The notes under the pieces: model-generated
Told to the model about the DNA's origin: nothing
Databases searched by the model: none
Seen by the model: only the letters and a program-made list of their open reading frames with translations
Made by a program: the position numbers and the translations under genes
In this document: piece after piece, positions 44,811 through 52,350 of the stretch
Position numbering within the stretch: position 1 is the stretch's first letter
How the letters are laid out: the number at the start of each line of letters is the position of its first letter
Assembly (NCBI GenBank): GCA_019748195.1
Contig: JAIEPW010000006.1
Span: forward strand, 1-60,288
Direction: 5' to 3'
From: Bryobacteraceae bacterium
Lineage (GTDB): Bacteria > Acidobacteriota > Terriglobia > Bryobacterales > Bryobacteraceae
Length of the DNA stretch: 60,288 nt

Positions 44811-46283
44811 CTACATCTTCACCAGCACTTCGATCCACTGCCCCCGCTCCCGGAATTCGATCATCGGCCGGAAACCCAACCGGTACGCCGTGTCCCGCCC
44901 CTTGGACGCCGGTTCGTAGTCATAGTATTGCTCCAGCAATGCCCGCACCCAGGGGATGGAGAGCAGCCCGCCTTGTGGCTCCCAGGTCCGCGAATACAGC
45001 ACCAGCACCCGGACGCGCGGGTCGATGGCGGCAATGCTGGCTGAGTGAAAATCGCTGGTCTCCAAGGTTTCGAACGGGATCTCCACGAATCCCAACTCCG
45101 GGTTGCGCAGGGCGGCGGTCAGCGGCCACGCCGTTGCCACGCGGACATTGCTGAAGTTCCGTTCCAGGTATTCCGCCGCCTGGCGGTGAAGGTTGACAAA
45201 GTCAACCATCGCCAGGTTGTTTTCGTACGGAAACGGGTGGAGCGGGTTCAAAAACAGGGATCCAAGCAGCCCCAAAGCCAGAATTACCTGCCCGGCGATC
45301 CTCCAAAACGTCGGTGCTAAGCACAAGGAAGCGGCGATTCCGGCGTACAAAATGGGCAAAATGGGCACTAAATAACGCTCTAGAGTGGCTCCTCCGAGCA
45401 GGCTAACCGCCAGCACATGAGCCCCGGCAAGCCACCCCGCGATCTCCCATTCGCGCCGCCGGAAAAGCTTCGTTTGGATCCACGCGCGCAGCATCGCGAT
45501 GGCCCCAACCCAATGGAAACATTGAACGAATAGAAAGTAGAGCCGCCGCTGCAGAGCCACCGCGATCCGCACCGGATGCAGCGCATAACTCACGTTATAG
45601 TGCGCAAATCCGGAATCTCCAAGCACGTGCCCGGTGGCATTGCGCAGATACAGCAACCACCCCGTAAGTGGTAGAAGGGGAAGGACAAAGAACAACGCGC
45701 GGCGAAAATCCCGCTCCCTCGCCAGCATCCACATCCCAAAAACCGCCGGCGCCACCAGCCCTGTCTCCTTTGTTATCACTAAGATGCAGCAGACGGCCGC
45801 GCTCCAGGCGTACCGGCGCTCGAGAAATAACAACAAAGCCAGCGCTGTGAACAACATAGCGGGCATGTCGAGCTGCGCCATCATGGCCTGCGTGTAAAAA
45901 ACCGGAGACAAAATCAAAAACACCACCGCCGAAAACGCCGGCGCGCCCGGCACACCTTGCGTCAGGCGGATCGCCAGTAAAAAGCTGACATAAGCTCCCG
46001 CGGAAGCGAGCAGCAGCATTGCTAAGCGTGTAGAAAGAATGGAGTAACCAGCTACGCTCCAGGCGGCGGCAAGATAAGCCATCACGCCCGGGGGATGCAC
46101 GTTGGGAGTGGTGGAGCGAGGCACCCACAGGCCCTCGCGATAAATGTCGAGCGCGGCGGGAACGAACTGTCCCAGCTCATCCCAGAAGAAGGGAAGGCGC
46201 AGAAACGGCGCGTGGGATCCGAAGACAATCGCCGCCACCACCGCCAGCAGGATCAGGTGGGTGCTTAGGCGCTTCGCGGTCAC
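44811..46283 (-). CDS. GT39/PMT-like membrane glycosyltransferase
   Basis: A 490-residue protein with about ten membrane helices. The first periplasmic loop carries FFWDELGQF, the Asp-Glu motif of the GT-C family used with polyprenyl-phosphate sugars, and PNVHPPGVMAYLAAAW. The C-terminal part is soluble and probably periplasmic. It would transfer a sugar from a lipid carrier to an unknown acceptor. The GTG start at 46283 overlaps the TGA stop of the DUF3467 gene (GTGA), so the two are translationally coupled. Confidence 0.8.
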   Translation of the reverse strand: MTAKRLSTHLILLAVVAAIVFGSHAPFLRLPFFWDELGQFVPAALDIYREGLWVPRSTTPNVHPPGVMAYLAAAWSVAGYSILSTRLAMLLLASAGAYVSFLLAIRLTQGVPGAPAFSAVVFLILSPVFYTQAMMAQLDMPAMLFTALALLLFLERRYAWSAAVCCILVITKETGLVAPAVFGMWMLARERDFRRALFFVLPLLPLTGWLLYLRNATGHVLGDSGFAHYNVSYALHPVRIAVALQRRLYFLFVQCFHWVGAIAMLRAWIQTKLFRRREWEIAGWLAGAHVLAVSLLGGATLERYLVPILPILYAGIAASLCLAPTFWRIAGQVILALGLLGSLFLNPLHPFPYENNLAMVDFVNLHRQAAEYLERNFSNVRVATAWPLTAALRNPELGFVEIPFETLETSDFHSASIAAIDPRVRVLVLYSRTWEPQGGLLSIPWVRALLEQYYDYEPASKGRDTAYRLGFRPMIEFRERGQWIEVLVKM

Positions 46284-46573
46284 TGGATGGGGCCGTGCGG
46301 CTGCGGTTCCAAACGGATTTCGCCGAAGGTGGCCTCATACTGCTGCAGGTTCTGATTCAGCACGTTGGCAAGCGCCTTAGCCTGCTGCGGGCTTAAGTAG
46401 ATGCCCTGGAAGTTCTCGATGGTGACGCTCTCCGGGCTGCTCTGGTCCAGGCGTCCGAACAGCAGGCAGAAGTCCCAGAGGTTCACCCGGATCTGCACGC
46501 TGTTGGCGTAGCCCAAGCGGTAATCGGGAGATTCGGTAAGCGTAATTTTGGGTTGCCCCTGGGATGGGTTCAT
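46280..46573 (-). CDS. DUF3467 domain protein
   Basis: A 97-residue protein. The family block is YANSVQIRVNLWDFCLLFGRL, then ESVTIENFQGIYLSPQQAKALANVLNQNLQQYEATFG. ATG 46573 is preceded by AGAGGG. It is often found in single copy in bacteria; function unknown. It is the upstream partner of the GT39-like gene and divergent from the PQQ enzyme gene. Confidence 0.85.
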   Translation of the reverse strand: MNPSQGQPKITLTESPDYRLGYANSVQIRVNLWDFCLLFGRLDQSSPESVTIENFQGIYLSPQQAKALANVLNQNLQQYEATFGEIRLEPQPHGPIQ

Positions 46574-46603
46574 CACCCTCTCAGGATATACGGTCGCGCC
46601 GGA

Positions 46604-46609
46604 TATAAT
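46604..46609 (+). promoter_or_regulatory. -10 box of the PQQ enzyme gene, possible leaderless start
   Basis: A consensus TATAAT ends 7 bp before the ATG at 46617, so transcription should start at or next to the start codon, leaving no leader. No ribosome binding site precedes the ATG, which agrees. The -35 region is poor (CTCAGG-like). Confidence 0.5.
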
Positions 46610-46616
46610 CACACGC

Positions 46617-48425
46617 ATGGTGCGGACGTTACTCGCGGTGATGATTCCCATGATGCTGCTGGCGCAGGCGCCCGATGCGGAGGCGCTTTACAAGAAGGCG
46701 TGCGCGCTGTGTCATGACGTCCGCGGGGCGGCGCGCATTCCGCCCCGGGAAACGATCGCGCGGATGTCGCCGGAGCTGGTGTACGAATCGATGGTCAGCG
46801 GGCTAATGCGGGATCAGTCCGTGGGGCTGAGTGACGCGGACAAGAAGCTGCTGGCCGAACACATCACCGCGAAGAAGCTGGGCATGACGAAAGCGGTGAT
46901 GACCGGCGCCTGCGCGGCGGGCAGGACGTTTCGCATGACCGGGCCGAACTGGAACGGATGGGGAAACGGGCTCCAGAACCTGCGCTTCCAGAAGGACACC
47001 ACCATCACCGCGGAGCAGCTTCCAAAGCTGAAGCTGAAGTGGGCGTTCGGACTCCCCGGCACCATCATCGCCTACGGCCAGCCGACGGTGGTAGGCGGCC
47101 GCGTGTTTACCGGCAGCGCGAATCGCAGCGTCTATTCGCTGGACGCGGCCACGGGCTGCTATCACTGGATTTTTGAGGCGACCGGCAATGTACGCAGCGC
47201 GATCACCGTGGCGAAGGTGGGGGATCGCCATCTCGCGTTCTTCGGCGATTCGCGGGCTCGCGCTTACGCAGTGGATGCGGAGACGGGGAAGCTGGTGTGG
47301 AAGGCGACGGCGGATGAATCGAACCTGGTGCGGGTGACGGGAGCTCCGGCGTATCACGACGGCAAACTGTACGTGCCGCTGTCGACCACGGAAGATGGAC
47401 CGGCGGTGAATCCCAAGTACGAATGCTGCGTATCCCGCGGCGGAGTAGTGGCTTTGAACGCGGCGACGGGAGCCAAGCTGTGGACCGCGTACTCGTTTGT
47501 GGAGGAGCCCACCAAGCGCGGCAAGAACAAGATCGGAACGCAATTGTGGGGACCGTCGGGCGCGGCCATCTGGAACTCGCCGACCATAGACGTGAAGCGG
47601 AAGGTGCTGTACGCGGGCACCGGCGACAACCACTCGCACCCGGCGACGACGACGTCGGACGCCGTGCTCGCCATTGCGCTCGATTCGGGGAAGATCGTGT
47701 GGCACCGCCAACTGACGCCGGCGGATGCGTTCAACGTGGCGTGCGTGACGCCGGACAAAACCAATTGTCCGGACCCGCGCGGGCCGGATCACGATATCGG
47801 GAGCAGCGTGAATCTGGTGTCGCTGCGGAATCGCGATGTGCTGGTGGTGGGGCAGAAGTCGGGGATTGTCTGGGCGCTGGATCCGGACAAGCAGGGCGCG
47901 GTGCTGTGGAAGACGGGCGTGGGCCGGGGCGGGGAGTTGGGCGGCGTGCAGTGGGGCACGGCGTCGGACAACACGAACGTTTATGTGGCGGTGTCGGACA
48001 TTGTGTTCCAGGACCCGGAGCTGAAGCCGGGGGTGCGCATGAAGCCCGATCCGAAGGTGGGCGGCGGATTGTTCGCGCTGCAGGTGGCAACGGGGGAGAA
48101 GATCTGGCACACGCCGGCTCCGCCGTGTCACGACCGTCCGGGCTGCTCGCCCGCGCAATCGGCGGCGGTGACGGCGATTCCGGGGCTGGTGTTTTCGGGG
48201 TCGGTGGATGGGCGGCTGCGCGCGTATTCGACGCGGGACGGGCGGATCGTGTGGGAGTACGACACGGCGCGCGAGTTTCCGACGGTGAACGGGGTGAAGG
48301 CGAACGGCGGGTCAATGGACGCATCGGGTCCAACGTTCGCGGGCGGGATGATGTTCGTGAATTCGGGGTATGGGACGTGGGGCGGGTTTCCGGGGAATGT
48401 TTTGCTCGCGTTTGGGGTGGAGTGA
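46617..48425 (+). CDS. cytochrome c / PQQ-dependent beta-propeller dehydrogenase
   Basis: About 602 residues with a signal peptide (MVRTLLAVMIPMMLLAQ). A c-type heme site CALCH at 29-33 opens an N-terminal cytochrome domain; the rest is a PQQ-type eight-bladed propeller with repeated blades such as VYSLDAATGCYHW, AYAVDAETGKLVW and VALNAATGAKLW. A vicinal Cys pair (YECCVSRGG) resembles the disulfide ring of quinoprotein dehydrogenases. Polyvinyl-alcohol dehydrogenase-like proteins have this order. Likely a periplasmic quinoprotein; substrate unknown. Confidence 0.87.
   Translation: MVRTLLAVMIPMMLLAQAPDAEALYKKACALCHDVRGAARIPPRETIARMSPELVYESMVSGLMRDQSVGLSDADKKLLAEHITAKKLGMTKAVMTGACAAGRTFRMTGPNWNGWGNGLQNLRFQKDTTITAEQLPKLKLKWAFGLPGTIIAYGQPTVVGGRVFTGSANRSVYSLDAATGCYHWIFEATGNVRSAITVAKVGDRHLAFFGDSRARAYAVDAETGKLVWKATADESNLVRVTGAPAYHDGKLYVPLSTTEDGPAVNPKYECCVSRGGVVALNAATGAKLWTAYSFVEEPTKRGKNKIGTQLWGPSGAAIWNSPTIDVKRKVLYAGTGDNHSHPATTTSDAVLAIALDSGKIVWHRQLTPADAFNVACVTPDKTNCPDPRGPDHDIGSSVNLVSLRNRDVLVVGQKSGIVWALDPDKQGAVLWKTGVGRGGELGGVQWGTASDNTNVYVAVSDIVFQDPELKPGVRMKPDPKVGGGLFALQVATGEKIWHTPAPPCHDRPGCSPAQSAAVTAIPGLVFSGSVDGRLRAYSTRDGRIVWEYDTAREFPTVNGVKANGGSMDASGPTFAGGMMFVNSGYGTWGGFPGNVLLAFGVE
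48405..48425 (+). repeat. left imperfect direct repeat, 3' end of the PQQ gene
   Basis: CTCGCGTTTGGGGTGGAGTG followed by A, the last codons and stop of the PQQ gene. It recurs at 50309-50328 with one base changed and one missing (19 of 21 kept). Confidence 0.5.
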
Positions 48426-48446
48426 GACTGGTATCCTCAGGTTTCG

Positions 48447-49640
48447 ATGCAGCGATCGGCGTCCATACAGCGGGTCCGGCTGAAGAACTACAAGAGCTTC
48501 GCCGCAGCCGATGTGACTCTTCGCGACCTGACATTCCTAGTTGGGCCGAACGGCTCGGGTAAAAGCAACTTCCTGGACGCGCTGCGGTTTGTCGCGGATT
48601 CCCTTCGCGGCTCCGTGGAGCATGCGCTGCGGGAGCGTGGAGGAATACAGGAAGTGCGGCGGCGCTCCGGCGGCCACCCGAACCATTTTGGCATTCGCTT
48701 GGACATGACGCTCGGCGACGGCTCTCGCGCGTACTACGCGTTCACGATAGCCGCACGCCCTTCCGGCGGCTTTGAAGTGCAGACGGAAGAGTGCGCGGTC
48801 CAGGGCCTGCTGGAAGAGCAGCGCGAGTTCCGGGTTTCCGGCGGAAGGGTCACGGGCTCGCTCCGGACTTTTCCGGCGGTCCTGCCGGACCGTCTGTTCC
48901 TGGTCAACGCGAGCGGGTTGCCGGAGTTCCGTCCGGTATACGACGCGCTGGCGGCGATGAGCTTTCACAATTTGAACCCGGACGTGATCCGGGATCTTCA
49001 GCAGCCTGATTCGGGAGAAATTTTGGCGCGAGACGGGAGCAACATCGCAAGCGTGGTGAAGCAGCTATCGCGCCGCCACCCGCCGGCAAAAGCCCGAATC
49101 GAGGAGTACCTGGCGAAAGTGGTTCCGGGCGTCCGCGGGGTGGAGTCGCGAGACATCGGTCCCAAGGAAACACTGGAGTTCAAGCAAGACGTGGCCGGGT
49201 CCAAGGCTCCGTGGCGCTTCCTGGCGGCCAACATGTCGGACGGAACGCTGCGAGCGCTGGGGATTCTCGTGGCTTTGTTCCATTCCTGGAATGGCGAGAG
49301 CTCGAAAGTGACGCTGGTGGGAATTGAGGAGCCGGAAATCGCGCTGCATCCCGCCGCGGCGGGACTGCTGTTCGACGCTTTGACGGAGGCAAGCCGCCGG
49401 GTGCAGGTGCTGGTGACCAGCCACAGCCCGGATCTGCTGGACCGCAAGGAAATCAACTCCGATTCGATCCTGGCTGTTTCCACGCGAGAAGGCGGTTCCC
49501 GCATTGCTGGAATCGACGGCGCCGGAAGAGCGGCGTTGCGGGACCAGTTGTACACGGCGGGCGAGCTGCTCCGCGCCGACCAACTGACGCCAGACCCGGA
49601 AGCGGTATCCCAGGCAGCTCAGGTCAATCTTTTCGAGTGA
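48447..49640 (+). CDS. AAA family ATPase, RecF/SMC-like (candidate OLD-type defence ATPase)
   Basis: A 397-residue ATPase of the SMC/OLD group. Walker A GPNGSGKSN is at 33-41 following KNYKSF and DLTFLV; the signature NMSDGTLRALGIL is near 262-274, Walker B LVGIEEPEIALHP near 289-301, and the switch His in VTSHSPDLLD near 325. There is no TOPRIM nuclease domain at the C-terminus, but the next gene encodes a TOPRIM-like DUF4276 protein, overlapping by 4 bp. In known systems such as OLD, PARIS and Gabija, this kind of ATPase works with a TOPRIM effector against phage; assigning that role here is inference. Confidence 0.88.
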   Translation: MQRSASIQRVRLKNYKSFAAADVTLRDLTFLVGPNGSGKSNFLDALRFVADSLRGSVEHALRERGGIQEVRRRSGGHPNHFGIRLDMTLGDGSRAYYAFTIAARPSGGFEVQTEECAVQGLLEEQREFRVSGGRVTGSLRTFPAVLPDRLFLVNASGLPEFRPVYDALAAMSFHNLNPDVIRDLQQPDSGEILARDGSNIASVVKQLSRRHPPAKARIEEYLAKVVPGVRGVESRDIGPKETLEFKQDVAGSKAPWRFLAANMSDGTLRALGILVALFHSWNGESSKVTLVGIEEPEIALHPAAAGLLFDALTEASRRVQVLVTSHSPDLLDRKEINSDSILAVSTREGGSRIAGIDGAGRAALRDQLYTAGELLRADQLTPDPEAVSQAAQVNLFE

Positions 49641-50239
49641 CCTTCAACATGCCGGCAATTGGAATTGTGGTGGAGGGTCACGGGGAAGTGCAGGCGGTAC
49701 CACTGCTTGCCCGGCGGCTTGCCCTCGAAATGGGTTTGTTCGCGGATTTTCTCCATCCGATCCGCGCCAGCCGGTCCAGCTTGTTGAAGGCGGGGGAGAT
49801 CGAGCGCTTCGCGCGTCTTGCAAAACTGAAGGCCGGTCCGGAGGGAGGCGTACTGATTCTTATCGATGCTGACGATGATTGTCCGGCCGTGGCTGGAGAG
49901 GCCCTGCGCCGTCGCGTTCACGTCGCGCTGCCGAGTGTGCCGGTGGGGGTCGTGCTGGCGAAATGCGAATTCGAGGCGTGGTTCTTGGCATCGGCGCCAT
50001 CGCTGCATCGAGAGGGCCGACTGAGTTCCGCGGACGATCTTCCGGTCGATCCGGAGGGCGTTCGAGGTGCTAAGGAATGGCTCAGCCGAAGGATGCCAAA
50101 CGGTTATTCGGAAACTGTTGACCAGCCGGCTCTCGCGTCGTTAATGGACTTGAAGGAGGCGCGTGCCTGCAGATCTTTCCGGAAGCTCGAAGGCGATCTG
50201 CGGCGGTTGCTGGAGGCTGTGTCGGGCGGTTCAGCGTGA
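49637..50239 (+). CDS. DUF4276 TOPRIM-like protein, partner of the AAA ATPase
   Basis: A 200-residue protein, start GTG 49637 (GTGA overlap with the ATPase stop; ATG 49649 possible). TOPRIM-type acidic residues are visible: Glu in VEGHGEV (about 13), the DxD run LIDADDDC (Asp 77, 79) and Glu in KCEFEAWF (about 113). These could bind Mg for nucleic-acid cleavage. DUF4276 proteins are commonly encoded just downstream of AAA ATPases, matching this pair. Whether it is a nuclease is not shown. Confidence 0.85.
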   Translation: MTFNMPAIGIVVEGHGEVQAVPLLARRLALEMGLFADFLHPIRASRSSLLKAGEIERFARLAKLKAGPEGGVLILIDADDDCPAVAGEALRRRVHVALPSVPVGVVLAKCEFEAWFLASAPSLHREGRLSSADDLPVDPEGVRGAKEWLSRRMPNGYSETVDQPALASLMDLKEARACRSFRKLEGDLRRLLEAVSGGSA

Positions 50240-50308
50240 CGAGTCTGGATCAATCCGTGGTCCGCGGTATTCGGAACAACTGAGCGATTGGTCGGGAAGA
50301 ACGCGGTA

Positions 50309-50328
50309 CTCGGGTTTGGGTGGAGTGA
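50309..50328 (+). repeat. right imperfect direct repeat of the PQQ gene end
   Basis: CTCGGGTTTGGGTGGAGTGA matches 48405-48425 except one substitution and one deletion. The preceding bases also translate like the PQQ C-terminus (AVLGFGW versus VLLAFGVE). It lies 69 bp after the DUF4276 stop. Confidence 0.45.
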
Positions 50329-50360
50329 AGGCAGGCAACGAGGGGCCATGGCGGCACGAG

Positions 50361-50383
50361 GGTGCCTGGTGGTGCCAGGCACC
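50361..50383 (+). repeat. REP palindrome, left of the RAYT gene
   Basis: Perfect 9-bp arms GGTGCCTGG/CCAGGCACC around TGGTG, followed by GATGTGGG. The TGGTG-CC-GGCACCGATGT part is shared, in the same orientation, with the right flank REP. It lies 45 bp after the RAYT stop codon. Confidence 0.8.
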
Positions 50384-50427
50384 GATGTGGGAGGTTGGAA
50401 CGCGATATCCGGCTTTTCTGCAGTAGC

Positions 50428-51141
50428 TTAGGCTGTGGAAAAAAGATCCGCAAAAAGTGACCCCAGTTGCTTCTGGGCCGCTTTTCGATCCGCGCGTTTG
50501 GGCCGTGGAAACAAGACGCCGAACCGCTCCTCCAGCTCCGCTACAAAGCGCGCGGAGCCGAGCGGGATGCCGTGGCGGGTGGCCTTGCGGATCGCGGCGA
50601 GCTCGCGGCGCGGCTGCTTCGCGCCCAGCGCGAGCCTCCAGTAGTCCAAATCAAAGCGGCTCTCAAATGTTTGCGTGTCCAGCCACGGCGGCGCCTTCTT
50701 CAATCCCAAATGCACCGCCGCCGTGGACCAGCGATACTCCTCGGCGCGCGCGGTGATGCGCGCCCGAACCGGGTTCAGCTCCACGTAGCGAAGCGCGCAG
50801 GCGAAGTGTTTTTCATCCAAAACACAGGCAAAATAGCGGTCTTTCCACAAATGCCCGCTTCGCCGCAGGCGGCTGTTGAGGAACTTCGCGTACTCGCCGG
50901 CGAGGCGCTCCATCATGTTCGAGAGAGCGTCTTCCTCGTCGGGAATCACGATGAGGTGGCTGTGGTTGGACATCAGGCACCAGGCGATGACGCGCACGTT
51001 GTGCTCCTCGGAATGGCGCGCGAGGAGGTTCAGGTAATGGAGACGATCGGCGTCGGTGAAGAAGGTGCGTTGTCCAAAGTTGCCGCGCTGGGTGACGTGG
51101 AGGGCGAGGCCGGGAGGTGCGAATCGGGGTCGGCGAGGCAT
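50428..51141 (-). CDS. REP-associated tyrosine transposase (RAYT), Y1/IS200-like
   Basis: A 237-residue single-domain Y1 transposase. The HUH motif is HSH in LMSNHSHLIVIP (His 60 and 62), and the likely nucleophile is the Tyr in ALRYVELNPVRA (Tyr 119). The flanking LWKDRYFACVL and N-terminal HVTQRGN are also typical. RAYTs act on REP hairpins; both sides of this gene carry REPs (45 bp after its stop and 143 bp before its start), and further copies occur at 35.6 kb and, decayed, at 24.5 kb. The basic tail (PKRADRKAAQKQ) may help bind DNA. It lacks insertion-sequence ends of the usual kind. Confidence 0.93.
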   Translation of the reverse strand: MPRRPRFAPPGLALHVTQRGNFGQRTFFTDADRLHYLNLLARHSEEHNVRVIAWCLMSNHSHLIVIPDEEDALSNMMERLAGEYAKFLNSRLRRSGHLWKDRYFACVLDEKHFACALRYVELNPVRARITARAEEYRWSTAAVHLGLKKAPPWLDTQTFESRFDLDYWRLALGAKQPRRELAAIRKATRHGIPLGSARFVAELEERFGVLFPRPKRADRKAAQKQLGSLFADLFSTA

Positions 51142-51283
51142 GTTGAAACAGTAGTGATGGGAGTGGGGAGAAGTTCTCGCGGAAAGTGGGGGGGGGAGGC
51201 GCGGGTGGGGGCGGTTTTTGGAGGGCCGAAAAATGGCTGCAAGGGGCTGAGGGGGTGAGGCTTAGCCTCGAAATCGCCGGCGG

Positions 51284-51312
51284 ATCGGCGCCAGGTGGTG
51301 CCTGGCACCGAT
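51284..51312 (+). repeat. REP palindrome, right of the RAYT gene
   Basis: Twelve-base arms 51284-51295 and 51301-51312 (11 of 12 pair) around TGGTG. It is 28/29 identical to the minus strand of 35648-35676. Confidence 0.85.
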
Positions 51313-51433
51313 GTTGGCGCGTGGCAGCGATCAGGTGAGATCATTCCGGAGACGGGGGGCGTCAGGAAGACCCGGTGGGCGTTGCCGGGTTGGGCATTCG
51401 CGGTGGTGCTCGAGTGATCTACTACTAGCACAG

Positions 51434-51561
51434 CAGCGTCTGCCGTTGTTTCTGCTTTCAGCATACGCAAAGGGATGGAAGGACACCTAAGCAAGGCCGA
51501 GCAGAACGCGATGAAACGGCTGGTGCCGGTTCTGGTCGCCGGATATCCGAGAAAGGTGTGA
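51434..51561 (+). pseudogene. relic of a RelE/HigB-type toxin gene
   Basis: One frame (51434-51490) reads LPLFLLSAYAKGWKD and stops at TAA; the next frame (from 51475) reads LSKAEQNAMKRLVPVLVAGY and stops at TGA 51559-51561. Together they match the end of RelE/HigB-like toxins (FLL-YAKxEK--LSKAE-NA). The start of the gene is missing and a frameshift near 51475-51490 splits the rest. The intact antitoxin gene follows 11 bp later, as expected for such a pair. Confidence 0.6.
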
Positions 51562-51572
51562 GGAGGTCGAAA

Positions 51573-51923
51573 ATGGCCGCCGAGAAGACGACGAAGCCCC
51601 TGAAGAAGGCGGTGGCACCAAAGTGCCAGACCGTTGGCGCGAGCATCATCCAGGGGCTGAACGAGGCGATCGCGTGGACCCGCGGAGGGAGCACGCGAAT
51701 CCACGTGACGCTGGTTCACATTCCCGAAATCGACGTGAGAAAGCTTCGGGCCAAGATGGGGCTGAGCCAGTCGGAGTTCGCGACTAAGTTCGGCCTTCCG
51801 CCGGCCACGCTGCGCAACTGGGAGCAGGGCAGGTCTCGACCGGACGCGCCAACGCGAGTGCTGCTTGCGGTCATCGCCAAGCACCCGGACGCCGTAGAGG
51901 ACGTGTTGCGGAGAGCGAGCTAG
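51573..51923 (+). CDS. HigA-like XRE-family antitoxin
   Basis: A 116-residue protein; ATG 51573 follows GAGGAGG at ideal spacing. The C-terminal helix-turn-helix has VRKLRAKMGLSQSEFATKFGLPPATLRNWEQGRSRPD, then a leucine-rich dimer helix. The N-terminal half (GASIIQGLNEAIAWTRGG, IHVTLVHIPEIDV) is typical of NadS/HigA-type antitoxins that neutralise a RelE-like toxin. The toxin gene upstream is broken, so this is an orphan that may still act as a repressor or protect against related toxins. Its stop overlaps the acpS stop (CTAG). Confidence 0.82.
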   Translation: MAAEKTTKPLKKAVAPKCQTVGASIIQGLNEAIAWTRGGSTRIHVTLVHIPEIDVRKLRAKMGLSQSEFATKFGLPPATLRNWEQGRSRPDAPTRVLLAVIAKHPDAVEDVLRRAS

Positions 51924-52297
51924 TCTTCCAAAATCACAAACGCCATCCCATACTGCGCCGTGTGCGTGAGCGATAAGGCGATCCGCTTCACCCCCAGGCG
52001 AGCGGCGAACTCGGCGGCTTTGCCATGCAGGTTCAGCGTCGGACGGCCGCCGGGCAGGTTGGCGACCTCGAAATCGTGCCAGCGGATGCCGCGCCGCCAG
52101 CCGGTGCCGATCGCCTTCATCCCGGCTTCCTTGGCGGCGAAGCGGGCGGCGTAGCGTTCAAAACGGTTGGCCTTCCGTTCCACATACGCGATCTCGCCGG
52201 GTGTGTAGATGCGTTCGACGAAGCGCGGGCCGTAGCGCTCGATGGCGGCCTGGATGCGGTCCACTTCCGCGAGGTCAATTCCGGTTCCCACGATCAC
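51920..52297 (-). CDS. acpS: holo-[acyl-carrier-protein] synthase
   Basis: About 125 residues from GTG 52297, set by the family start VIVGTGIDLAEVDRIQ. AcpS attaches 4'-phosphopantetheine from CoA to acyl carrier protein. Conserved blocks: GIDL with the Mg-binding Asp, RFAAKEAGMKAIGTGW with the second ligand Glu in KEA, and LSLTHTAQYGMAFVILE at the end. No ribosome binding site is obvious. It is divergent from cbiM with 53 bp between starts. Confidence 0.94.
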   Translation of the reverse strand: MIVGTGIDLAEVDRIQAAIERYGPRFVERIYTPGEIAYVERKANRFERYAARFAAKEAGMKAIGTGWRRGIRWHDFEVANLPGGRPTLNLHGKAAEFAARLGVKRIALSLTHTAQYGMAFVILED

Positions 52298-52350
52298 GCT
52301 AGGACAGTGTGACACGCGGCGAAGGATCATGCTACTGTGAGGACTCCGGA

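Noticed and set aside
46803-48158. Long minus-strand frame inside the PQQ gene
   Set aside because: Shadow of a GC-rich coding region; Arg/His-rich and without any family pattern.
50428-51141. Classic insertion sequence around the RAYT gene
   Set aside because: No IS200/IS605 companion gene and no defined element ends; the flanking palindromes are REPs that also occur elsewhere alone.
52298-52350. Cobalamin riboswitch upstream of cbiM
   Set aside because: The gap is only 53 bp, too short for the riboswitch, and holds no B12-box.
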